Shown: positions 10,445 to 19,817, counted from the first letter of the stretch. The stretch: 64,000 bases of DNA from Lysobacteraceae bacterium SCN 69-320 (GCA_001725155.1 MEFP01000001.1:216677-280676), one strand, 5' to 3'. Made by a program: numbers and translations. Notes: generated from the sequence alone by a model not told the origin.

Positions 10445-11437
10445 TCAGCGGTCCGCGTCGCGCAGGTCCAGGGCGATGCCGGCGGCGCCGAGCAGGCCCG
10501 GATTCGGGTGGCGTACGGCGATGGTCGGAATCTGTTTCATGGCCGCTGTAAAGCGGCCTTTGGCATCGAAGCGCCTGCGGAAGCCGCCGCGGCGCAAGGT
10601 GGGCAGCAGCGGATCGAGCAGGCCGCCGGCCAGGAATACGCCGTCCCAGGCGCCGTAGGCCAGCACGAGATCGCCGGCGATGGCGCCGAGGATTTCGCCG
10701 AACAGTTCCACCGCGCGCACGGCCTGGAGATCGCTCGCGTCCGTAGCGGCCTGGTTCACCTGCTCGGGCGTGCCGGCGCGCCGCGGCGCGCCGGCGAGCC
10801 CGCAGATCGCGCCGTAGAGATTGACCAGGCCGCTGCCGCAGATCACGCGCTCGTTGGAGACGCGGCCGTACTCGCGCCGCAGCTGGTTGAATATCGCGAC
10901 CTCCTCGTCCGTGCCCGGGGCGAAGCTCAGATGGCCCCCTTCGGTTTCCAGCACGATGGCGCGGCCCGCGCGCAGCAGCAGGGCGCCCACCCCCAGGCCG
11001 GTACCGGGCCCGACCACCGCGACACAGCGGTCGCGACTGCCGTCGAGTTCGGGCGCGGGCGGTGTGCCGAGGATTTCCAGATCGTCGCTGCGCAACAGCG
11101 GCAGGCTGCGGCTCTGCGCGGCGAAATCGTTCACCACGCGCACCGAGTCCAGGCTCAGCTGTGAAGCCACGGTCGCTGCCGACACGCTCCAGGGCAGGTT
11201 GGTCAGTTTCACTTCGCCCGCATCGACCCGGCCGGCGACGGCGAACACCGCCTGCCGCGGACGCGTGCCGACTTCCTCCAGATACCTCGCCGCCGCCTCG
11301 CCGAGCGACGAATGCTCCGCCGCGCGGTAGCGGCGGATGCTGCCGGCCCGCAGCGGCACCTCGGCCGATTCGCACAGGGCGAAGCGCAGGTTGGTGCCGC
11401 CTATGTCGGCGAGCAGGATGAGGTTGGCATCGGACAT
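10445..11437 (-). CDS. glk: Glucokinase
   Basis: 330 residues of the bacterial glucokinase (ROK-independent, E. coli Glk-like) family. The phosphate-binding loop is LLADIGGTNLRFALCE at the N-terminus. VVNDFAAQSRSLP supplies the catalytic Asp, VVGPGTGLGVGALL the second phosphate motif, and ETEGGHLSFAP a sugar contact region. It phosphorylates glucose to glucose-6-phosphate with ATP. It is a single gene facing nadE. The final 60 residues (AYGAWDGVFLAGGLLDPLLP) include the adenosine motif. Confidence 0.93.
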   Translation of the reverse strand: MSDANLILLADIGGTNLRFALCESAEVPLRAGSIRRYRAAEHSSLGEAAARYLEEVGTRPRQAVFAVAGRVDAGEVKLTNLPWSVSAATVASQLSLDSVRVVNDFAAQSRSLPLLRSDDLEILGTPPAPELDGSRDRCVAVVGPGTGLGVGALLLRAGRAIVLETEGGHLSFAPGTDEEVAIFNQLRREYGRVSNERVICGSGLVNLYGAICGLAGAPRRAGTPEQVNQAATDASDLQAVRAVELFGEILGAIAGDLVLAYGAWDGVFLAGGLLDPLLPTLRRGGFRRRFDAKGRFTAAMKQIPTIAVRHPNPGLLGAAGIALDLRDADR

Positions 11438-11690
11438 TGCCGGTTTCCTACAGGCGGACCCGCAAGCATAGCCGCGGCTGCGGCACTGCGCAGCCGCCTC
11501 ATGCCGGCGATCGCCGCCGCCGGCCCGGCCGGATCAGCGGCCGCGCTTCCTGGCGGGATCCACGGCCAAACCGTGTATTGGATCGACGGGGAATGCCATC
11601 CGCGGGGGCGGGGCGTCCACAGCGTGCGGCGGCTGCCGGCCATCGGCCGGCAGCCTGCCGCCTTCATCCAGTGCAACGTTAGGAGTGGAC

Positions 11691-12377
11691 ATGAAGACGA
11701 GGTATCTGATTCCGGCGGGATTGGCCCTGCTGGCCGGCATGGCCTGCGCCGCGCAGGCGGGCCCGCCGGTGGGTGAGACGGATTTCGCCGCGCCGGCGGC
11801 GCGCGTGGAAACTCCGGCGCGCAGCAGCGCCGACGCTGCCCTGCGCCAGTTCGCGGCGCAGTTCCGCAGCGAGGCCGGCAGCCTGCCGGCGGGTTTTCCG
11901 CTGCAGGTCGGGGACGTGGCCGAACTGGCCGACGCGAGCCTGGGCTACGGTTTCCAGGTCTATGACGTGGATGCGAACAGCCTGGCCGCCGGCAGCAGTC
12001 TCAGCGCTGCTGCGCGGGCTACCGGCAGCTGGCGTTTCGCCGTGATGCGCGAAGGCCGTCCGATCGGCCTGGTCACCCTCGTGCAGGAGGGCGGCCAGTG
12101 GCAGGCGGTGTCCTTCGGCGGAGCCGGGCTGGTGCAGGAAATGGACGCGGTCGTGCAGGCCCAGGCCACCGGCGCCCAGCTGCGCTACCTGCGCGTGCCC
12201 CAGGCGACGGCGGATTTCGTCGAAGTGCGCAGCGGTGCCAAGGCCGCGCGCTTCGCTCCGCTGCGTGCGGCGCGCGAAGCCCTGCTGCTCAAGGCGCGCG
12301 GCGGCGACGGCCTGTTGTCCGAGGCCGAGCTGCTGCCCGAACTGCGCGACGCCGTCGCGCGCAACCTCGACCGCTGA
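11691..12377 (+). CDS. Secreted protein of unknown function
   Basis: 228 residues beginning MKTRYLIPAGLALLAGMACAAQAG, a clear Sec signal peptide with cleavage expected after AQA. The mature part is Ala/Gly-rich with alternating strand-like segments (LGYGFQVYDVDANSL, SWRFAVMREGRPIGLVTLV, GQWQAVSFGG) and no catalytic motif I recognise. AGGAG five bases before the ATG at 11691 decides this start over an in-frame GTG at 11685. Only 14 bases separate it from the cysteine-protease-like gene, so the two are probably co-transcribed and both exported. The role could be an inhibitor or chaperone of the protease, but that is inference. Confidence 0.7.
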   Translation: MKTRYLIPAGLALLAGMACAAQAGPPVGETDFAAPAARVETPARSSADAALRQFAAQFRSEAGSLPAGFPLQVGDVAELADASLGYGFQVYDVDANSLAAGSSLSAAARATGSWRFAVMREGRPIGLVTLVQEGGQWQAVSFGGAGLVQEMDAVVQAQATGAQLRYLRVPQATADFVEVRSGAKAARFAPLRAAREALLLKARGGDGLLSEAELLPELRDAVARNLDR

Positions 12378-12391
12378 AGCCGGGAGCCTCC

Positions 12392-12973
12392 ATGAAAGCC
12401 TTTGTCCGTCATACCGTACTCGCCGCCCTGCTCGCCGCCAGCGCCAGCAGTTCCGCCGGGTATCGTTATCTCAATGTGAATCTTGTTACGCAGGAACACA
12501 GCAACTGGTGCTGGGCCGCGTCCGCGGTCGACGTGCTGCGCTGGTACGGTTCCACGCCCAGCCAGTGCGGCGTGGTCAATTGGGCCTACGGCCGCAGCGA
12601 CGCCTGCGGCAGCAGCGTGTTCAACTGGAACTCCGGCGCGAATACGCCCAATGGAATGTACGGCCAGAACGGCAGCATCCAGGCGATTTTGTCGAACTGG
12701 GGGCTGTCCAGTTCCGGCTATGCCTACGCGCTGAGCTGGAACGCGGTGGTCAGCGACGTCAATGCCAACCGTCCCTTCGTGATGCGCTTCGGCTGGTACG
12801 GCGGCGGCGGTCATTTCATCGTCGGCTATGGCTATGACGACCGCAGCGGCACCCAGCGCGTGGCCTACATGAACCCCTGGCCCGGCGAGGGCTATACCTG
12901 GTCCAACTACAACTGGACCGTGTCGGCCGCCTACGACCACAGCTGGACCCATACCTTGCGCATGAACCGCTGA
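12392..12973 (+). CDS. Secreted papain-like cysteine protease (AvrRpt2/C70-like)
   Basis: 193 residues: signal peptide MKAFVRHTVLAALLAASASSSAG, then VTQEHSNWCWAASAVDVLRWYG with the catalytic Cys in the NWCWAA box. The candidate His is in GGGGHFIVGYGYDD and the candidate Asn/Asp in AYMNPWPGEG. This order and spacing match papain-like peptidases of the C39/C70 (AvrRpt2) groups. The protein is small, consisting only of the catalytic domain. It is exported by Sec, not obviously injected. Upstream is the secreted protein of unknown function, and a strong hairpin ends the operon. Substrate unknown. Confidence 0.75.
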   Translation: MKAFVRHTVLAALLAASASSSAGYRYLNVNLVTQEHSNWCWAASAVDVLRWYGSTPSQCGVVNWAYGRSDACGSSVFNWNSGANTPNGMYGQNGSIQAILSNWGLSSSGYAYALSWNAVVSDVNANRPFVMRFGWYGGGGHFIVGYGYDDRSGTQRVAYMNPWPGEGYTWSNYNWTVSAAYDHSWTHTLRMNR

Positions 12974-12982
12974 GCCCCGATC

Positions 12983-13026
12983 ACGGGAGGCGCCGGCCGC
13001 AGAGGGATGCGCCCGGCGCCTCCCGT
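12983..13026. terminator. Bidirectional hairpin between convergent genes
   Basis: A perfect 14-bp inverted repeat (ACGGGAGGCGCCGG at 12983-12996 and its complement at 13013-13026) lies between the protease gene and the kinase gene. There is no long T run, so termination is likely rather than certain. Confidence 0.6.
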
Positions 13027-13066
13027 TCGTGTTCATCAATTCATTATTACCCAAATAAAAATTGGA

Positions 13067-15376
13067 TCATGGATTTTCTGCCAGCAGCAGCCGTGCCTGC
13101 GCGATCTGGTTGGCACGGCAGTCCGGGCTGTCGCCGAGGCGGTCCAGCGCGGCGGCGAGCAGGGCGCGGCCCTGCCGGTCGTAGCCGGCCTGGCTCAACG
13201 CCAGGCCGCGGCCCAGCTGCAGCACGGTCAGGCGCTGGTGCTGCGGCGCGTACAGCGGCCCGGCTGCGGTGATGGCGCGGTCGAACAGACCGATCGCGGC
13301 GGCGTAGCGCTGCTGGGCCAGGGCCAGGTCGGCGCGGTTTTCCAGGACGATGGCCTGCACGAACGGGGTCGCTGCGCCGGGCGCCTGCAGGATGGCCTCG
13401 GCATGGTCCAGCGCCTGTGCGGCGCCGGCGGTGTCGCCCTGGCGCAGCAGGGCCATGCCGAGCACGGCCAGGCTCATGGCATGCCAGGGATGCCGTTCGC
13501 CCAGCATCTGCGCCCGGCTGGTTGCGGCCAGACGCAGCCATTCCACGCCTTCGGCGCGACCGGCGCAGCTGAGCGCGAAGCCCAGGTCGTGGGTCACCGT
13601 CAGGGTGGTCGGATGATTGGCGCCGTAGCGCTGGCTGAGCTGCTGCTGCAGTTCGCGCAGCAGGGCCACGGCTTGGTCGTAGCGGCCCAGGCCGACCAGG
13701 GCGGTCTCGATCGCGATGTGCGTTTCGAGCGTGAACGGATGATCCGCGCCGCGGCCGGAAAGATAGATGTCGCGCGCCCGCTGCGCATGTTCCAGCGCCG
13801 GTGCGAAATGGCCCAGGCGCGACTCGCACAGACTCAGGCCCATGTAGGTATCGGCGCGCGAATCCGGCGGCATCTGCGCCGTGCGCGGCAGCAGGGCGAG
13901 GAAGCGCTGCTCGCACAGGGAGAATTCCTCGCGCAGGAAGGCGGCGCGGGCGATCTGGTTGTCGATGTCGGCGACGAGGTCGGCGGTCTCGCCCAGCGCG
14001 GCGACGGCATCGGCGCGCAAGGTGCGCAGATCCGCCTCGTTGTGCGCCAGGTTCTGGGCGCCGATGCGCACCTGGCTGCGCGTCAGGCGCGCGTGCAGCA
14101 CGCTCGCGTGGCCGGCGCCGCGTATCTCGCCGAGGCGCGCGATGGCGCGGCCCAGGGCGATGTCGGCCAGTTCGAAGCGGCCCAGGCCGGCCAGCGAGCG
14201 CCCCAGGCTCAGGTCGATTTCGCCGGCCACCTCGGGCATGCCGGACAGGCGCTGCTCGACCTTGTCGAGCGCGCCGGCCATCAGCTCGGCGACGCGGAGG
14301 TCGCCGGCGCCGTGCTGCAACGGGTCGGCGCCGGGCAGGAAATCCTCGTTGATGAAGCGGTTCACGGCCTGGGCCACTTCGCGGGCCTGTTCGGCCGCGT
14401 CGCGCTGGCGCGCCAGCTTGAGCATGAAGCCGGCGATCACGGCGAAGAACGCGGTCAGCACCAGCCCGGCGGTGAGCGAGCCCAGCGGGTAGGCCTGCAG
14501 CAGCAGATGCAGGCGGTGCAGCAGGCTGGGCGGCCGCGCGCCGACCGGCTGATAGGCCAGCACCCGGCGCAGGTCGGCCTGCAGCGCCGAAGCCGTCGCA
14601 TAGCGCCGGGCCGGGTCGGCGGCCATGGCCTTGGCCACGATCGCGCCGAGGTCGCGCGGCAGAGCCGGCGCCGGTCCCGCCGCGAGCACCGCATCCAGCA
14701 GCCGGCCCAACTGCCAGATGTCGGAGGCGACCTGGGGTGCCGCGCCGGCCAACTGTTCAGGGCTGGCATAGCCGGGCGTGAAGGCGCGCTGCGCATCGCT
14801 GTCGGAGACCAGCGCGGCGATGCCGAAATCCAGCAGCTTGGCGTGGCCGTCGGCATCGACGCGGACGTTGTCCGGCTTGATGTCGCGGTGCAGCAGCAGG
14901 CGGCCGTGGGCGAACTGCACCGCGTCGATCACCGGCAGCAGCAGTTGCACGCGCTCGCGCCAGCCCAGGCCTTGCGCCGCCGCGTGCCGGTCCACGGCCT
15001 CGCCTTCCACATGTTCCATGGCGAACCAGAGATGGCCGTCCTCGCCGTGGCCGCCGTCGAGCAGGCGCGCGATATGCGGATGGCGCAGGCTGGCCAGGAT
15101 CTGGCGCTCGTGCCGGAACAGCTGCAGTGCGGCTGCGTCCAGCCGACCCTGCGGCAGCCATTTGATCGCGACATCCTGCTCGTATTCGCCGTCGGCGCGG
15201 GAGGCCAGGTAGACGATGCCCATGCCGCCGCGCGCGATCTCGCGCACGATGCGGAACGGTCCCAGGCTCGCGCCGGGTTCCAGCTCGGTCATTCCGGCCG
15301 AAAGCAGCAGGCTGCGCACCAGCGCGCCCTGCAGCAGCCGGCCTGGTTCGAACATGCGCTCGATCAGGCCGGTCAT
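13067..15376 (-). CDS. Membrane Ser/Thr protein kinase with TPR region
   Basis: 769 residues. The PknB-type kinase domain spans about 35-290: glycine loop IARGGMGIVYLA, Lys in VAIKWLP, catalytic loop LLHRDIKPDNV, DFG motif LLDFGIA, APE-like YASPEQL. A membrane helix follows near residue 310 (GSLTAGLVLTAFFAVIAGFM), and the remaining 430 residues are helical TPR-like repeats typical of kinases with an extracytoplasmic sensor or scaffold region. It lies 7 bases after the ECF sigma factor gene and is probably co-transcribed with it. That pairing suggests the kinase acts with the sigma factor in one signalling pathway, which is inference from context. Confidence 0.9.
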   Translation of the reverse strand: MTGLIERMFEPGRLLQGALVRSLLLSAGMTELEPGASLGPFRIVREIARGGMGIVYLASRADGEYEQDVAIKWLPQGRLDAAALQLFRHERQILASLRHPHIARLLDGGHGEDGHLWFAMEHVEGEAVDRHAAAQGLGWRERVQLLLPVIDAVQFAHGRLLLHRDIKPDNVRVDADGHAKLLDFGIAALVSDSDAQRAFTPGYASPEQLAGAAPQVASDIWQLGRLLDAVLAAGPAPALPRDLGAIVAKAMAADPARRYATASALQADLRRVLAYQPVGARPPSLLHRLHLLLQAYPLGSLTAGLVLTAFFAVIAGFMLKLARQRDAAEQAREVAQAVNRFINEDFLPGADPLQHGAGDLRVAELMAGALDKVEQRLSGMPEVAGEIDLSLGRSLAGLGRFELADIALGRAIARLGEIRGAGHASVLHARLTRSQVRIGAQNLAHNEADLRTLRADAVAALGETADLVADIDNQIARAAFLREEFSLCEQRFLALLPRTAQMPPDSRADTYMGLSLCESRLGHFAPALEHAQRARDIYLSGRGADHPFTLETHIAIETALVGLGRYDQAVALLRELQQQLSQRYGANHPTTLTVTHDLGFALSCAGRAEGVEWLRLAATSRAQMLGERHPWHAMSLAVLGMALLRQGDTAGAAQALDHAEAILQAPGAATPFVQAIVLENRADLALAQQRYAAAIGLFDRAITAAGPLYAPQHQRLTVLQLGRGLALSQAGYDRQGRALLAAALDRLGDSPDCRANQIAQARLLLAENP

Positions 15377-15383
15377 GGCAGCG

Positions 15384-15935
15384 TCACGCCGCCAGCAGGT
15401 TCTGCAGGCGATGCCGTGCCTGGGCCCAGAGGCGTTGCACCGAGCGCAGCGGCATGCGCAGCGCTTCGGCGGTTTCCACTTCGGTCAGGCCGCCGAAGAT
15501 GCGGCAGTCGACCACGCGCACCAGGCGCTCGTCCTCCTTGCCCAGTTGTTCCAGCACGGATTCCACGCCCAGCAGTTCCTCGGCCTCGCGGTCCGCGGCG
15601 AGGTCGTTCGGGTCCAGCGTGGTGTGTTCGGCGCCGCCGCCGCGCTTGGCGGCCATGCGGTCGCGGGCGTGGTTGACCAGGATCTGGCGCATGGCGCGCC
15701 CGGCCAGGGCGAGGAAATGCGAGCGGTTGCCGATGCCGGCCTCGCCGCCGCCGGCGGCGATGCGCAGGTAGCACTCATGCACGAGCGCGGTCGCGTTGAG
15801 GGTGTTGGGCCGGCCCGAGGTATTGGCGCAGCGCGCCAGGCGCAGCAGATCGTCGTAGAGCAGGGCGACGACCTGTTGCCAGGCGGCCTCGTCGCCGCCG
15901 TGAGCCTGTTCCAGCAAGAGCGTGATCTGACTCAT
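15384..15935 (-). CDS. ECF-family RNA polymerase sigma factor
   Basis: 183 residues of the Sigma70-ECF (PF07638-type) family. Region 2 reads LLYDDLLRLARCANTSG and FLALAGRAMRQILVNHARDRMAAKRGG; region 4 is GGLTEVETAEALRMPLRSVQRLWAQARHRL, a helix-turn-helix for -35 recognition. The start at 15935 gives the family N-terminus (MSQITLLLEQAHGGDEAAWQ), with GGGGAA upstream; a longer frame from 15989 is less likely. It is first in a two-gene unit with the kinase-TPR gene. No anti-sigma gene is adjacent, so the kinase may be its regulator. Confidence 0.9.
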   Translation of the reverse strand: MSQITLLLEQAHGGDEAAWQQVVALLYDDLLRLARCANTSGRPNTLNATALVHECYLRIAAGGGEAGIGNRSHFLALAGRAMRQILVNHARDRMAAKRGGGAEHTTLDPNDLAADREAEELLGVESVLEQLGKEDERLVRVVDCRIFGGLTEVETAEALRMPLRSVQRLWAQARHRLQNLLAA

Positions 15936-16044
15936 GCCTATTCCCCGTAAGCGGCAAGCCGGCGGGGAACGCTTGCGTCCCCGGAACACTACGCCGGCGG
16001 AGTCTATCGCCTGCGCCGGGTTTCCGGGGCGGTTGCTGCGTGGA

Positions 16045-16863
16045 TCAGTTACGGTCGGTGAACGGGATCAGACGCTTCCAGGCATGGCGCTTGGGCGGGT
16101 ACTGGCCCTTGAGATACGGGTGGTCCGGGTAGTTCAGTTCGAGCACGCGGCGCGCGTCGGTGCTGAGCTTTTCCTGGCCGAGCCGTGCATAGGATTCGCT
16201 CATGACCGCGAGCGCGTCGCCGGCCTGCGGCGTGCGCTGGTAGGTCTCGACGACCTTTTCGGCGCGGTTGGCCGCGGCCACGTAGGCCTTCTGGCGCAGA
16301 TAGAACAGGGCCACGCCGACTTCCGCCTGGGCCATGTTGTTGCGCAGGTGGATCATGCGCTGGCGCGCCTCGCCGGCGTAGCGGCTGTCGGGATAGCGCT
16401 TGACGAGTTCGCTGAAGTCCTCGAACGACTGCAGCGCGTAGGCCTGGTCGCGCTTGGTCTCGTCACGGCTGATGTAGCGTTCGAGCAGGCCGTCGGAGCG
16501 GCCGAAGTTGATCAGGCCGCGCAGATAGAAGGCGTAGTCGACGTGCTTGTGGGTGGGGTAGGTCTTGATGAAGCGGTTGATCGAGGAGTACGCCTCTTCC
16601 TCTTTGTGGTCCTTGTACTGGGCGTAGGCCAGTTCCAGTTGCGCCTGCTCGGTATAGGCGCCGAACGGGAAGCGCGCTACAAGGCGTTCGTAGGTGCGCG
16701 CGGCGCGGTCGAGGTTGCCGTTCTGCAGGGCTTCCTTGGCCAGGGCGTAGACCTGATCGACCGGCAGGGTTTCGACCGGATCGGCCTTCTTGCCGCGCGA
16801 GCAAGCGCCCAGGGCCAGGAGCGCGGCAAGAAAAACCAGTCGGATCAGCAAGGAAACTCGCAT
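16045..16863 (-). CDS. bamD: Outer membrane assembly lipoprotein BamD
   Basis: 272 residues. The lipoprotein signal ends ALLALGAC with lipidated Cys21. The rest is TPR-like helices typical of BamD/ComL (YALAKEALQNGNLDRAARTYERLVARFPFGAYTE, AQLELAYAQYK). It is an essential part of the BAM complex that inserts beta-barrel proteins. It is divergent from rluD across 83 bases, the usual arrangement in Gammaproteobacteria, which supports the assignment. Confidence 0.95.
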   Translation of the reverse strand: MRVSLLIRLVFLAALLALGACSRGKKADPVETLPVDQVYALAKEALQNGNLDRAARTYERLVARFPFGAYTEQAQLELAYAQYKDHKEEEAYSSINRFIKTYPTHKHVDYAFYLRGLINFGRSDGLLERYISRDETKRDQAYALQSFEDFSELVKRYPDSRYAGEARQRMIHLRNNMAQAEVGVALFYLRQKAYVAAANRAEKVVETYQRTPQAGDALAVMSESYARLGQEKLSTDARRVLELNYPDHPYLKGQYPPKRHAWKRLIPFTDRN

Positions 16864-16946
16864 GGGACGGCCACGCTCTGCGAAAATGCGGGCCGCGATC
16901 ATAGCCCAAAGAACAGAGCCCGCGCCCCGGCCAGGCCAAATCCCGC

Positions 16947-17942
16947 ATGAATGACTCCCTATCCCCGCAGACCCTGCAGATCCCGCTGGCACAGGCCGGC
17001 CGCCGTTTCGACCAGGTCCTGGCGGAGCTGTTTCCCGACTATTCCCGCTCGCGCCTGACCGCCTGGATCAAGTCCGGCGACGCCCTGCTCGACGGCGCGA
17101 CCGCCGCGCCGCGGCAGATCGTCAAGGGTGGCGAGACGGTCAGCGTCCGCGCCGTGGCCTCGCAGGAAGTGCCGCTGGCGCCCGAGGCCATCAGCCTGGA
17201 CATCCGCTACGAGGATGCCGACGTCCTCGTCATCAACAAGCCGGTCGGCCTGGTCGTCCATCCGGGCGCCGGCAATCCGGACGGCACCTTGCAGAATGCC
17301 CTGCTGCACTACGATCCCCGGCTCGTCGAGATCCCCCGCGCCGGCATCGTCCATCGCCTGGACAAGGACACCTCGGGCCTGATGGTCGTCGCGCGCAGCC
17401 TGCGCGCGCATACGACGCTGGTCGAGCAGCTGTCGGAGCGGGCCATGCACCGGCAGTACGAGGCCCTGGTCATGGGGCCGATGATCTCCGGCGGCTCGGT
17501 CGATGCGCCGATAGGCCGCCATCCGAAGGACCGGGTCAAGCAGGCCGTCGTCGACGAGCCGTCCGGTCGCCCGGCCGTGACCCGCTACCGTGTGCGCGAG
17601 CGCTTTCGCGCCCACACACTGGTCCAGTGCAACCTGGAGACCGGCCGCACCCACCAGATCCGCGTACACATGGCGCATATCCGCCATCCGCTGGTCGGCG
17701 ACACCTTGTACGGCGGCGGCCTGCGCCTGCCCAAGGGCGCGACGCCGGAACTCACCGAGGTGCTGCGCGCCTTCAAGCGCCAGGCCCTGCACGCGGAGCG
17801 GCTGGAATTCGCCCATCCGGTCGGTGGCCGCATGGTCACGGTCGAGGCCGAGCGTCCGGCCGACCTGGCCGCGCTGGTCCTCGCGCTGCGCGCCGACACC
17901 CGGGCGAACAGCGGCGGCGAGGGCGACGTGCGCCTGCGCTGA
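16947..17942 (+). CDS. rluD: 23S rRNA pseudouridine synthase RluD
   Basis: 331 residues. An N-terminal S4 RNA-binding domain ([26 protein letters not shown]) precedes the RluA-family catalytic domain with the motif [17 protein letters not shown], whose Asp (about residue 138) is the nucleophile, and [10 protein letters not shown]. It makes pseudouridines 1911, 1915 and 1917 in helix 69. It is followed after 2 bases by the PgeF fusion gene; rluD-pgeF is the common operon. Length is normal. Confidence 0.95.
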   Translation: MNDSLSPQTLQIPLAQAGRRFDQVLAELFPDYSRSRLTAWIKSGDALLDGATAAPRQIVKGGETVSVRAVASQEVPLAPEAISLDIRYEDADVLVINKPVGLVVHPGAGNPDGTLQNALLHYDPRLVEIPRAGIVHRLDKDTSGLMVVARSLRAHTTLVEQLSERAMHRQYEALVMGPMISGGSVDAPIGRHPKDRVKQAVVDEPSGRPAVTRYRVRERFRAHTLVQCNLETGRTHQIRVHMAHIRHPLVGDTLYGGGLRLPKGATPELTEVLRAFKRQALHAERLEFAHPVGGRMVTVEAERPADLAALVLALRADTRANSGGEGDVRLR

Positions 17943-17944
17943 CC

Positions 17945-19417
17945 ATGGCCGAGCCGCTGCCTGCCGCGCTGCCCGATCGCGGAGCGCTGATTCCGGATTT
18001 CGCCTGGCCGCCCGGCGTGCGCGCGGCGGTCACGACGAGCGGCATGCCCGGCGTCTCGCCGTCGCCGTTCGAGCGCTGCAATCTCGGCACGCGCTGCGGC
18101 GATGCGCCGGCCAATGTCGCCGCCAACCGCCTGGTCCTGCGTGCGGCCCTGCGCCTGCCGTCGGAACCGGTCTGGCTGCGCCAGGTGCATGGGACGGCGG
18201 TACAGGTGCTGGACCTGCCCGGCGATCCGAACCGCGATGCGCATGACGATCCGGTCGCCGATGCGGCCTATGCCGACCGGCCTGGCCTGGTCTGTGCGGT
18301 GCAGACCGCCGACTGCCTGCCGCTGCTGATCGCCAGCGAGGACGGCAGCGAGGTCGCCGCCGTGCATGCGGGCTGGCGCGGGCTTGCCGCCGGTGTGATC
18401 GAGGCGACGCTCGCGCGTTTCCGCGCGCCGCCGCAGCGGCTGCGCGTCTGGCTCGGCCCGGCCATCGCAGCGGCGAGCTACGAGGTCGGCGAGGAAGTCC
18501 GCGCGGCCTTCCTCGACCACGACGCCGGCGCGGCCGAGGCGTTCACGCCGACGCGGCCGGGCCACTGGCTCTGCGATCTGTATGCGCTCGCGCGCCGGCG
18601 CCTGCGGGCGGCCGGCGTGGCCACGATCGGCGGCGGCGGGCTCGATACCTATAGCGATCCGCGCTTCTATTCGCACCGGCGCGCCCGGCCTACGGGCCGT
18701 TTCGCGAGCCTGATCTGGATAGAGCCGGCCGTGTCCCCCCAGCGCCGCTCGCGCCTGGTGTTTCCGAGCCTGCTCGGCATGGCGTTCGCGCGGCTGCCGC
18801 AGACCGTGCAGACGCTGCACCTCGCGCGCGGGCTGCGCCGCTACGGCGGTCGGGTCACGATACGCCGCGGAGGCAACTGGCTCGCGCGTCTCTGCGCATT
18901 CGTGACCGGCATGCCGCCGGCCATGACCGATGCGCCGCTGAGCGTGGACATCGTCGCGGCTTCCGGCGGCGAGCAGTGGACGCGCAATTTCGACGGCCAC
19001 CGCATGCGTTCGCGACTCTGGCGCCGCAACGGCCGCCTCTGCGAGCGGCTGGGACTGGTCACGTTCGGCTTCGTGCTGCAGGTCCGCAGCGGTGCGCTGC
19101 ATTGGCGCGTCGACGCCGTGCGTGCGCTCGGCATTCCCCTACCGGCGCGCTGGTTCCGGCGCGTGCGGGCGCGCGAATGGGAATCCGAGGGGCGCTATTG
19201 CTTCGAGGTCACCGCAGCCCTGCCGCTGGCCGGCGATCTCGTGCATTACACCGGCTGGCTCGACGTCGACGCCGCGCGGAATTTCGCGCCGCCGGCCGAC
19301 GACGAGGACGCGGATGTCGACGGTCCGGACGACCTCGGCGACAGCGACGCATCCGACCCCGCCCATCACGACGCCGGCGATCACGGCAGCGACGGCGGTT
19401 TCGGCGCCGATGACTGA
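17945..19417 (+). CDS. pgeF: PgeF (YfiH) peptidoglycan-editing oxidase fused to DUF4166
   Basis: A single open frame of 490 residues. Residues 1-262 are a complete PgeF/YfiH protein: QVHGTAVQVLD, VQTADCLPLLIAS and VAAVHAGWRGLAAG carry the His/Cys/His metal ligands, and the domain ends GRFASLIWIE, where PgeF normally stops. Residues 266-435 (LVFPSLLGMAFARLPQTVQTLH to LVHYTGWLDV) look like DUF4166. A 45-residue Asp-rich tail follows. The joint lies next to a run of six C (around 18733), so a frame change or a GTG restart near 18731 must be considered. Downstream genes overlap or neighbour this one, and DUF4166 usually occurs with the dehydrogenase type found at 19889. Confidence 0.8.
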   Translation: MAEPLPAALPDRGALIPDFAWPPGVRAAVTTSGMPGVSPSPFERCNLGTRCGDAPANVAANRLVLRAALRLPSEPVWLRQVHGTAVQVLDLPGDPNRDAHDDPVADAAYADRPGLVCAVQTADCLPLLIASEDGSEVAAVHAGWRGLAAGVIEATLARFRAPPQRLRVWLGPAIAAASYEVGEEVRAAFLDHDAGAAEAFTPTRPGHWLCDLYALARRRLRAAGVATIGGGGLDTYSDPRFYSHRRARPTGRFASLIWIEPAVSPQRRSRLVFPSLLGMAFARLPQTVQTLHLARGLRRYGGRVTIRRGGNWLARLCAFVTGMPPAMTDAPLSVDIVAASGGEQWTRNFDGHRMRSRLWRRNGRLCERLGLVTFGFVLQVRSGALHWRVDAVRALGIPLPARWFRRVRAREWESEGRYCFEVTAALPLAGDLVHYTGWLDVDAARNFAPPADDEDADVDGPDDLGDSDASDPAHHDAGDHGSDGGFGADD

Positions 19418-19817
19418 GGCCGGTGCGCCCATCGTCGTCTTCGACGGTGTCTGCCGCCTGTGCAGCCGCTGGGTCGCTTTCCTGCTCGACCACGACCGCG
19501 GCGGGCGCCTGCGTTTCGCCGCGATGCAGGGCGCGACCGGGCGCGCACTGCTGCAGCGGCACGGCCTCGATCCGGACGACCCAACCTCCTTCCTCTGGGT
19601 CGAGGGCGAGCGCGGCTATCGCAACAGCGACGCCATCCTGCGCATCGTCACGGGTTTCGGCGGCGCCTGGCGGCTGCTTGCGCTGCTGCGGCTGATCCCG
19701 CGTCCGCTGCGCGATGCGGCCTATCGCCTGATCGCGCGCAATCGCTACCGCTGGTTCGGCCGCACGACCCAATGCCGGGTGCCGGATGCGGCGACCGCGC
19801 GGCGCTTCCTCGACTAG
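19410..19817 (+). CDS. DCC-family thiol-disulfide oxidoreductase-like protein (DUF393)
   Basis: 135 residues. The N-terminal motif VVFDGVCRLCSRWVAFLLDHD contains the DxxCxxC signature that names the family; a thioredoxin-like fold is expected. GRTTQCRVPD adds another Cys near the end. The ATG overlaps the stop of the PgeF-DUF4166 gene by eight bases, so translation is coupled. Substrate is unknown. Confidence 0.85.
   Translation: MTEAGAPIVVFDGVCRLCSRWVAFLLDHDRGGRLRFAAMQGATGRALLQRHGLDPDDPTSFLWVEGERGYRNSDAILRIVTGFGGAWRLLALLRLIPRPLRDAAYRLIARNRYRWFGRTTQCRVPDAATARRFLD

Noticed and set aside
13007..15676. 889-codon plus-strand open frame opposite the kinase gene
   Set aside because: Antisense shadow; the minus strand encodes a full kinase with all catalytic motifs.
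17945..19417. Reading PgeF and DUF4166 as two separate genes
   Set aside because: No stop separates them in the given sequence; kept as a fusion with the homopolymer caveat noted.
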